In this document: positions 51,897 to 60,000 of the stretch, one piece after another | Layout: every line of letters starts with the position of its first letter | Numbering within the stretch: the first letter of the stretch is position 1 | Source of the DNA: Liolophura sinensis | Lineage: Eukaryota > Mollusca > Polyplacophora > Chitonida > Chitonidae | Assembly (NCBI RefSeq): GCF_032854445.1 | Contig: NC_088295.1 | Coordinates: 51,691,249-51,751,248 of the forward strand | Direction: 5' to 3' | Length of the DNA: 60,000 nt | Made by a program: the position numbers and the translations under genes | Notes under the pieces: generated by a model | Told to the model about the DNA's origin: nothing | The model's input: the letters and a program-made list of their open reading frames with translations, nothing else | Databases searched by the model: none

Positions 51897-52055
51897 ACAG
51901 CTAGGCGTGACTAGCATCGCGCCCCTACAGCTAGGCGTTCTGAATAGTGACTAGCATCGCGCCACTACAGCTAGGCGTTCTGAATAGTGACTAGCATCGC
52001 GCCCCTACAGCTAGGCGTTCTGAATAGTGACAAACATTGTACACTACAGCTAGAG
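51897..52055. repeat. Diverged 40-bp array continuing the satellite
   Basis: Four units of 'acagctaggcgttctgaata' + 'gtgactagcatcgcgccact', the first lacking about 12 bp. Aligned with the main unit, about 25 of 40 bases agree in register, so it is a second subfamily of the same satellite. Confidence 0.85.
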
Positions 52056-52064
52056 GTATTAATT

Positions 52065-52140
52065 AGTAAAGTATGGCCCCGGGGGCATCGATCTCGGTTT
52101 ATGTGAGTCTGACAGACTGAGCTAGGGACCCCAGGCACAC
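52065..52140 (-). other. tRNA-like remnant
   Basis: On the minus strand 'tagctcagtctgtcagactc' resembles an A box, and 'gagatcgatgcccc' a B box. No acceptor-stem pairing, so a SINE head or pseudo-tRNA. Confidence 0.3.
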
Positions 52141-52418
52141 AAAAGATTCACCTTACATACCCCCACATCCCTATTCTAAATTTGCTCTCAGGGGATTTTA
52201 TGAAAGCAATTCTATTTTTTTTTCTGCTCTGCACTCCTTATGTGACAATCTGTATGTAATTTTCAAGTGATACATTTTGCATGAATTCTGAGCTATTCAT
52301 CCGCACGCAAGCGCTTTTTGAGAAAAGGTGAAGTGTTGGCATCAAAAGTGTTATTTTAAGGCCGTCATGCGCTTTTGAAAGCGCATTTTTACATGCCAAA
52401 CTTCAGGCGAAATACAGC

Positions 52419-52554
52419 ACATAGTTATACCCAGTTATACATAGTTATACACAGTTATATATAGTTATACACATTTATACCCAGTTATACATAGTTATAC
52501 ACAGTTATACACAGTTTTAACCAGTTATACACAATTGTACACAGTTATACACAG
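52419..52554. repeat. 10-bp tandem repeat (acagttatac), about 13 copies
   Basis: Units alternate 'acagttatac', 'atagttatac' and 'ccagttatac', with scattered substitutions. Confidence 0.92.
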
Positions 52555-52555
52555 T

Positions 52556-53870
52556 TGACATTAATGAGGAACGACACATTTCACAATAATGTGAGAATTT
52601 TCACACGAAGCACATGTGTAAAACTCAGAGATGGCAGATTGTATGGTTTGCGTACGATTAATTGTGAGAAATTAACGGAAAGTGACAGACACTTTAAATT
52701 ATTACACATAAATATAAAAACGTATGTTCCACTATGCTTTACGCCAGAAACAAATATAAAATATTAAGCAGCGATGCCAGGCTTCAATTGTTAGCTTGCC
52801 TAATTCCTGTCTACGCGACGTCACTTGAATTGAATGATGCTTTTAATCCATTGACAAACAACAACAACTTAGCTAAAAAGCGAACTTTCTTCCTCGAAAA
52901 TGTGGTAAATCGGCCATTAGGCCATTTTTGAAGGACTGTAAATTTTCAGCGTTACATAAAGTCCATATATAGCCCTTTGCTTTCAGTGATTTTCAGTTTT
53001 CTGTCACGTGACCTGCGAATATGGGGGAAATTACGGTTTGCAATGTGCGACAAAAATATACATCGCAGGAAATAAATAAGACCACATTAAACAGCTTCAA
53101 GTGCATGTATGTAAACAAAGTTTGTAGCAATATTTAGTCCATTCGTCTGCTCCCAGGGAGACAATGCCAGTGACGATGGCGTTATTTAGTTTTCATTGTT
53201 GGACATGGGGTTAGCAGTTGGCTGCAGATTGACACAAATAATTACAACATTACAAATGACGACAAATATATACAATTGAGTAGGGCCTATATATGAGTCG
53301 GTATTCATACTGTTGCACGCATTTCATGACAAAAGGACACCAAGCAGCCAAAATGACAACCAAAATGTCTTCATATATAACAGTAATAGACACAGGGAGG
53401 CTTACTACTTTTTTGAGCTGAAAAAGGCTGATGTACGTCATTGCGTAGTGTACTGAATAGATTATTGAACTAAATATTCAATTTACATTCACTGGCCTGT
53501 TCCATTTCTTTCGGTGCGTCATCACTGTACCGGCTAGTATTAACGATTAGTAGTACTTTAACAGATAGTTGTCCTACGGCCATGTCCCTTTTTTTTTTTT
53601 TTTTGAGAAAAACGACCTGTAACTTTCCCGATGGTTTACATCTCATGTCTCATATTATACAAAGCTCACAATGTCACTTGAAATGCTTCTGGCATACACA
53701 CTACATATACAGTAGATGCTTATTGGTGATGAGTAACCAACCCAGTGCATTGTGCTATACACACACGATAACAAACTGCATATAGGGCCTACCATGTTCC
53801 AGTGCAGCATACGCACACAGAAAGTAAGTGTTGACAACTGTATATAGACCTATATATCCCAACTACGCGA
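52556..53870. other. Unassigned DNA
   Basis: ORFs at 52555-52767 and 52734-52931 have no recognisable domain. Poly(T) tract at 53589-53603. Confidence 0.4.
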
Positions 53871-53871
53871 A

Positions 53872-53992
53872 TATTTTGTTGTGCCCATTTTATTCATACG
53901 TGAGCCGATTTGAGGCAGAGGTATCACCCATGACAGCCATTACCCCTGTACACACATGATACATGTAAAATATAAAACACTTCTAATCAGAG

Positions 53993-53997
<5 letters not shown>
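53872..53997 (+). repeat. ~125-bp unit P, copy 1 (outside the palindrome)
   Basis: It runs from 'tattttgttgtgcccatttt' to 'cttctaatcagagcttat', followed by (TA)n 53996-54054. Identical, as far as I can see, to the other four copies. Confidence 0.95.
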
Positions 53998-54052
<55 letters not shown>

Positions 54053-54058
<6 letters not shown>

Positions 54059-54256
54059 CACTATATTCCTGATTATTCTGCTATTACTTTACGGAATCTG
54101 TGCCTGGTCCATAATCAAACTGCTTGAATCATATATATTTTGTTGTGCCCATTTTATTCATACGTGAGCCGATTTGAGGCAGAGGTATCACCCATGACAG
54201 CCATTACCCCTGTACACACATGATACATGTAAAATATAAAACACTTCTAATCAGAG

Positions 54257-54295
<39 letters not shown>

Positions 54296-54420
54296 TATAT
54301 ATTTTGTTGTGCCCATTTTATTCATACGTGAGCCGATTTGAGGCAGAGGTATCACCCATGACAGCCATTACCCCTGTACACACATGATACATGTAAAATA
54401 TAAAACACTTCTAATCAGAG

Positions 54421-54514
<94 letters not shown>

Positions 54515-54639
54515 CTCTGATTAGAAGTGTTTTATATTTTACATGTATCATGTGTGTACAGGGGTAATGGCTGTCATGGGTGATACCTCTGCCTCAAATC
54601 GGCTCACGTATGAATAAAATGGGCACAACAAAATATATA

Positions 54640-54704
<65 letters not shown>

Positions 54705-54908
54705 CTCTGATTAGAAGTGTTTTATATTTTACATGTATCATGTGTGTACAGGGGTAATGGCTGTCATGGGTGATACCTCTGCCTCAAATCGGCTCACGTA
54801 TGAATAAAATGGGCACAACAAAATATATATGATTCAAGCAGTTTGATTATGGACCAGGCACAGATTCCGTAAAGTAATAGCAGAATAATCAGGAATATAG
54901 TGTAATTA
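54053..54908. repeat. Large near-perfect palindrome containing four P units
   Basis: The left arm holds an ~80-bp unique segment U (attacactatattcctgatt ... gcttgaatcatata), P copy 2 (54137-54257), (TA)n, P copy 3 (54299-54422). The centre is (TA)n 54422-54512. The right arm holds P copies reversed (54513-54637 and 54702-54826) and U reversed, ending 'ggaatatagtgtaatta'. The arms appear identical except that the inner (TA)n is about 26 bp longer on the right. Outside 54053/54908 the similarity stops. Confidence 0.93.
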
Positions 54909-54909
54909 A

Positions 54910-55875
54910 ACGTTTACCAATCATATTCCAGGCATCAACCAACTCATCAACAGTAACTCATTGTCAGAAATGGCGAAACTTATTTCAAAACAATACACCC
55001 ATCCCCACCCCACCACCACCACCTCCACCCACGGCCGACCGGGTTGAATAACCAGCCCTTGACAAATGAGGTCGCTTTCTTACAGAAGTACAAGATCACT
55101 CTTTCCACACTTGCTCAATAGATTAGAATCGTTTTAAACTGTATATACACTGATGGCCGACCTACTTAAAGAAAGCATCCACATACATGTATATAGGACC
55201 TATATAGAACCTGCGAGGGGGGAGGGTATGTGCAGCACCACGTATCCGAGTACTGTCCCTATATATGCATTCGAAAAAGACGTTATTAAGCTTAAAGGTC
55301 GTGATCTTTCTCCTCTTGTTATACAGCGTTGGCTATATAATCACGCTGGAAAGCATGCAGTTTTCACACGAGAGCACTCAAACACTGTTCCAGAAATTCA
55401 CAGATCATCCTTACTCTCAACACGTCACCGTCAGGCATTTGTGGACCTGTATGGGCTCTGTATATATATTGCTTAAAGCCTACGCTCCCTGACACTTTGA
55501 CGCACACATCCTCTTCACATATATACGCCAACGCTACATACTCCCACGCAGGTGGCAATGGATGTTTATATATGTGTGTGTGTTTATAAAAGTAGGATTT
55601 TTCTGATGTGGAGATATGAAATTTTGTAAACATTTTTTGTATTCCAACTGCAGTTTCGAACGCGCAGTTCTAATAACGCCATGCATATTGTAGCATTTCA
55701 TCATGCTTTATACATGGGCATGTTTCCAAGGAATAAATGTTCACTTAGGCAACAAATTATCAATCAAGGACATGGAAGAATCTTGTGAGCAGTTATACAT
55801 ACAGAGAGAAGCCAAAAATTACAAAATACTATCATGTTTCAATAAATGAGTATAGGGTAGAATCAAACAAAAATT
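54910..55875. other. Unassigned DNA with an unrecognised ORF
   Basis: An ORF at 55153-55476 (107 codons, YAFEKDVIKLKGRDLSPLVI...) matches nothing I know and overlaps other ORFs. A CCACC-rich stretch lies near 54998-55030. Confidence 0.35.
55592..55666. repeat. Penelope-end-like repeat with hammerhead-like 3' half on the minus strand
   Basis: The sequence 'aggatttttctgatgtggag' matches 43384-43403. At 55639-55664 the minus strand reads 'cgcgttcgaaactgcagttg' + 'gaatac': GAAA, palindrome ACTGCAGT, T, then the stem-I strand GGAATAC. Confidence 0.45.
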
Positions 55876-55877
55876 AT

Positions 55878-56116
55878 GTATTTATTTATTTGATTGGTGT
55901 TTTACGTCGTACTCAAGAATATTTCACTTATACGACGGCGGCCAGCATTATTGCGGGAGAAACCAGGCAGAGCCTGGAAGAAATCCAAGACCATCCGCAG
56001 GTTGCTGGCTGACCAGAAGTCAGCATGAGCTGGACTTGAACTCATTGCGACCGCATTGGTGAGACGTTTCTTGGGTCATTACGCTGCGCTAACTAACTGA
56101 ACCATGGAGGTCCCAA
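55878..56116 (-). mobile_element. SINE (family A) with imperfect target duplication
   Basis: Tail at 55878, head ending 'accatggaggtccc'. It lacks 'ccttcccacgtacggccgga'. It is flanked by 'aaacaaaaattat' and 'aaacaataatta'. Confidence 0.9.
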
Positions 56117-56119
56117 ACA

Positions 56120-56505
56120 ATAATTAAGTTGATTATGTAAATCAGTCACAGCATTTTCCAATAATATCCATATAATACGTGGTTGATTAAAACATTGCAA
56201 AGTGATCTGACATCAGAATGATATAGACGATGCAAAACATAGATATGTGTCAGAATACTAGTGTCTATGAAACGAGAAGGAATGGTGCCACTGTCTTTCT
56301 AAGATATTATAATCTCCTATAGAATGCATTCTAAAATAGTATCAGGCAAAATAATTTCAGAACTATTTTGGTTCCAATGATGGTAATTGATATTTTCATA
56401 TATAGTATTTATCAGTGTTTGGCGTCTTATCCTGGGTCGTGAGGAATGCCTCTATATAGACTTGGAGCGTCAAATGCAGCCATTTTGATTTCATCTACAT
56501 ACTTT
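56120..56505. other. Unassigned AT-rich DNA
   Basis: No feature recognised. Confidence 0.5.
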
Positions 56506-56507
56506 GG

Positions 56508-56755
56508 GGGCCTCCGTGGCTCAGTTGGTTAGCGCACTAGCGCAGCCTAATGACCCCGGAGCCTCTCACCAATGCGGTCAATGTGAGTTCAAGTCCAGCT
56601 CATCCTGTCTTCCTATCCGGCCGTATGTGGGAAGGTCTGCCGGCAACATGCGGATGATCGTGGGTCTCCCGAGGGCTTTGCCCGTCTTCCTCCCACCATA
56701 ATGTTGAAGTGAAATATTCTTGAGTATGGCTTAAAACACCAATCAGATAAATAAA
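56508..56755 (+). mobile_element. Full-length SINE (family A)
   Basis: The head 'ggcctccgtggctcagttgg' + 'ttagcgcactagcgcagc' is the best-preserved tRNA-like head on the plus strand, with intact A and B boxes. The tail is 'aaaacaccaatcagataaat'. Only a weak flank match (catactt) is seen. Confidence 0.94.
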
Positions 56756-56759
56756 AAAA

Positions 56760-59140
56760 TCCCCATACTTCGACACACAAATCTCTAACAAAGATTTCCG
56801 TGTAAAACATTACCGCCAAAATTAAAAGTTCACCAAACTCCATGAAACCTGGCCAAAGTTTAAAGCAGTTATTTGTTCTTGACTAATAGTTGACAGGTCA
56901 ATTACCGGATTGTATGAGATTTTGATACCGATTCCGCCCTTTGTTGCGACGATTGCCTAACAAAGAACAGTTGTTATATGATAATGTTTTTTTTTTCGTT
57001 TTTGTCGTCTAGTGTGGTTATTGTTTAACTATCTCTAAAATATGTGCAGTATGAAACATAGTAACGAATACAACGCCTGTATAGTTTTGATCTTTAGTTT
57101 TCAACAAGGCTGATGTAATTTATTTACCGTTATAATAAACCTGGTTAAGTATAGCATTATATATCGTACGAGCCTTAATCTAAGGGCTGATAATCCACTC
57201 TGTTCTTAGAATTATCTGCCCTGTTTTAATAGTATATGCAGCTAGTTAATAGATAGAGATCAGGGGTTTTTGAACAGCCATTCATGGCTGTGAGGATACG
57301 TTGCTTCTGGTGATTACATGTGTAGTGGCAACTCTGATGCCCGCCAAATTTCAGTCGTTGGCTGGGCAGTAGACAGACAGGACATTCTCGTTCTGGACTG
57401 TAAGAAGCTCTTATGATTTCCCTCCCATGCACCAACCCACCTCTGACCATTAGTGACATTGTTTCCGGCGTACTGTTACTGATACTGACATATTGTTTTC
57501 TGGCTTTGGGTAAAGTTTTTTGCTTGTGTATGTATTGATGTTCTGTGTAAGGCGGTGGTTTGATATTGATAAGCCATTGATAACTGTGTGGTATGTGAAA
57601 AAACGCAGTGAACATTTGGGGTCTGTCAGAGTAATAACCCTGGGGACAGCTCTGTTGGAGTGTGTGCATTGATTGTCTGCCTGTGTAAAACCTCAGGGGA
57701 CAGTCTTTGCAGATAATCTAACTCATAAGTATCAGGCCTTTTAGGTAATAATTTGAATTGTCCACACACGTGTGGTTATCCGAGGTTGGGAATTCAAATG
57801 GGGAGTCCGCCGGAGTTTTACACCCGGGGAATCCATTAAGGCTGGCGTGTAATGGCATTTTTTTCGACAGCCAGCCATAGGTTTTGTCTTACCCATGAAA
57901 GCCCATTGCCAAACATGCTTGGTTTTTATCAGAATTCAGCCGTGACCACTTTCTTCCATATCTGATGTGTTCAATGTTTTTTCAATTTACTTTATAATGC
58001 GAGTTATACAGATAACCGGTATATATAATCACCTTGATTTAGCAGTGCAGAGAGACCATGTATTTTGCTATGGAACACATCTTTGTTATTCTTTTGAAAT
58101 TATGTCAGCTATATAATTATATTTACTATCAAGATGAAGCACTGCTTTTCCTTTCCAGATGCTTACTACTTGTAGAAGATAGTCATGGTTGAAGGTGTCA
58201 CAAGATAAGGAGGGCTGCACGAGTACACCGATTACTGTTTTGGGGATGACAATATCATGCAAATGACAATTATCACAATGTTGCAATTTGTAAATGACTA
58301 TATGGCGATACAGAAATAGTTTGCAGCAGCTGTATGTATAAGAAGATATAACAGCATGATGAGGAGTCTGGTTGTCACTATGGCGACCAGTGAGGCCACC
58401 TTGTTTCAAGAGATGTACAGACCTGGCGACGTCTCAGCTGTACACAACAGTTTGTGCTATTACTGACACCTATACCTCATGTGAATGGTCACTTCATTAT
58501 CACATTCTTATCCTACAGTGTACTATGTATACATATAACAAATTAGGGTACGTGGTTACCGTAGATATCCCGTTATTTCAACTGAATAGTCAGCGGAACA
58601 AAGCACAAATGCAATGTCTCACAAAAAACGGAAATAAAAACAGCGTCAAGAAACAGGGCGACTGTGTTATTCTTTGGTTCTACATAAACCAGCCGTTTGT
58701 CAAGCTGTCGGCCTCTATTGTGCTCTCCACTCACAAAATATTCTGTTAATTTTAACAGAAATTCTGTTGTCGCCGTATATTATGTTGAACATGACAAAAT
58801 ATTATGTTATAATATTAACAGAGTACATTGTATCATCGCTGAGACAAAAGAATTTCTGTTAAAATGAACAGGTAATTTTTAAAATTAGAATCAGGACATA
58901 GATTGAACGCCACATGTACCATGTTTATATCAATACCCACAATTAATTTGTTCTTTTCTTTATGATAAGGAATAATGAATATGGACTGTGAACTTTGCAG
59001 TGTTCACAAAAATACAATACTCTGGACAACGTTATTGATTTTACACAATAATTGTGACATATACCGCATATATTGGAGAAATCATCGAAAACTGATACCT
59101 AACTTTTGAACAGATTAATTACTTGTAGATTATATGTTTG
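56760..59140. other. Unassigned DNA with unrecognised ORFs
   Basis: A 147-codon minus-strand ORF at 57226-57669 includes ECPVCLLPSQRLKFGGHQSC, and a 107-codon ORF lies at 58086-58409 (minus). Neither can be assigned. Confidence 0.3.
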
Positions 59141-59197
59141 GTATTTATTTGTTTATATATTTATTTGATTGGTGTTTTACGACGTACTCGAGAATAA
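59141..59197 (-). mobile_element. SINE (family A) tail fragment
   Basis: 'tatttatttgattggtgttt' + 'tacgacgtactcgagaata' only. Confidence 0.75.
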
Positions 59198-59285
59198 TAT
59201 GTTTTGTAGAACTCTTTAAGATAATAACTTTGTTAAATGCAACTTGTCTTTGGAATTTGAATTCCAACATTAACTTTTCTCCTAG

Positions 59286-59527
59286 ACGGCCTGAATAGTG
59301 CTGTGAAAACTTTGCCTGTTATCAGAAAAACGCCATTTAAACCGCCAGCTAAGAAAACACTTTTGGATTATGTAAGAGCATTGTATTTGTATGATAATCA
59401 GCAATTCACGCTTTTGGGGCATATGGAGTATGTACACAGTGGTTTAAACGCTACACTCCAACCCATTTGTGAGAGGTCAGAGGTGAGCTTTATCAACCCT
59501 TGGCAAGTAGCTGAGGAACTTTCCCAG
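59286..59527 (+). CDS. Internal exon of an unrecognised gene
   Basis: The polypyrimidine-rich acceptor 'aacttttctcctag' (59272-59285) and donor 'cccag/gtatga' (59523-59533) bound 242 nt open in one frame. The text is GLNSAVKTLPVIRKTPFKPP, then AKKTLLDYVRALYLYDNQQF, then TLLGHMEYVHSGLNATLQPI, then CERSEVSFINPWQVAEELSQ. The composition and both splice sites look like a real coding exon of a soluble protein: a basic proline-containing linker followed by a probable helical stretch. I cannot name the family and found no neighbouring exon within the window. Confidence 0.5.
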
Positions 59528-59777
59528 GTATGATGTACGGATTTGCACCCCAGTCATATCGGGAACCAATTGAGTAGCTCTAAACAAAAGCTGGAGTGCG
59601 CAGTCACAAAAAGCGCAGCCGCCCACTTATTGCATGTCACCATGGCCTCACGGACAAGGAGAGCAGGAAACAAATTGTTCGTCTTGTGTGCCTTAAAATC
59701 TGGAATAAAGATAGAGTTGGGGACTAATATAACGCATTAGTTTCAGGATATAGACGTCTATAACTTCATCCCAGATT

Positions 59778-59779
<2 letters not shown>

Positions 59780-59838
<59 letters not shown>
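59780..59838. repeat. (TA)n microsatellite
   Basis: About 29 TA units. Confidence 0.97.
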
Positions 59839-59839
<1 letters not shown>

Positions 59840-59935
59840 CATGAAGCAGAGCTTAAAAGTATGGAAGAAAGAACGGGTCAGACTAACCATAGGTGATATG
59901 GGTTTCGTGCCAGTACGACCGGGATCTGCCGAGAG

Positions 59936-59943
59936 TATATAAG
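59936..59943 (+). promoter_or_regulatory. TATA-box-like core promoter candidate
   Basis: TATATAAG within 'gccgagagtatataaggtca', followed about 25-30 bp downstream by 'ggcgcgctccctacccgctt'. The base composition shifts to GC-richer here, suggesting a transcription start near 59970 for a gene beyond the right edge. No ORF can be tied to it. Confidence 0.35.
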
Positions 59944-60000
59944 GTCAGCTATTTTTGGCGCGCTCCCTACCCGCTTCTGTGTGTGCAGCTTACAGGTCTG

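Noticed and set aside
50478-52055. CRISPR array
   Set aside because: The 40-bp units are contiguous with no unique spacers, and the sequence is eukaryotic.

Overview
This is an AT-rich, repeat-dense eukaryotic window with spliced exons, long introns, tRNA-derived SINEs, a Penelope-like retroelement, minisatellites and many (TA)n tracts. The dominant SINE (about 20 copies, 3' end reading roughly 'gtaaaacaccaatcaaataaata') and a second SINE whose tail reads roughly 'acgttaaacctcaagca' are types I associate with molluscs. My best guess is a mollusc, or another lophotrochozoan. Nothing prokaryotic is seen.

Layout. (1) 1-16953: the minus strand carries the first five coding exons of a major facilitator superfamily transporter, best matched to MFSD9. 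They lie at 16953-16873, 14496-14409, 13557-13514, 2656-2527 and 879-667; the remaining exons must lie beyond the left edge. All junctions are GT-AG and keep frame, and one exon is only 44 nt. The roughly 10.9-kb intron 3 holds SINEs, several tandem repeats and a decayed plus-strand Penelope-like element (10643-12000). In that element a 23-bp minisatellite occupies the place of the reverse-transcriptase core, and the GIY-YIG end survives. Hammerhead-ribozyme-like relics follow it. (2) 17000-30000: no gene I can name. It holds a foldback MITE (17353-17692), SINE fragments, unrecognised ORFs, a decayed GATGAACAAG-type repeat field and a second SINE family. (3) 30200-33260: two copies of a foldback element with internal CTCCGCGG repeats. 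(4) 34000-38210: SINEs, a decayed ~75-80-bp repeat field and a 75-bp minisatellite. (5) 38200-50400: mostly unassigned DNA, with a cluster of Penelope-end-like hairpins at 43.05-43.52 kb, a third SINE type and a LINE 3' fragment at 47.5-47.9 kb. (6) 50478-52055: a 40-bp satellite with higher-order structure passing into a diverged 40-bp array. (7) 53872-54908: a nested palindrome of a ~125-bp unit separated by (TA)n. (8) 55000-60000: SINEs, one well-formed internal exon of an unrecognised plus-strand gene (59286-59527), and a TATA-like core promoter at the right edge.

Only the MFSD9 exons are a confidently functional gene. Almost everything else is transposable-element or tandem-repeat sequence. 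The most unusual structures are the Penelope relic with its minisatellite core, the linked hammerhead-like motifs, the large palindrome and the 40-bp satellite.
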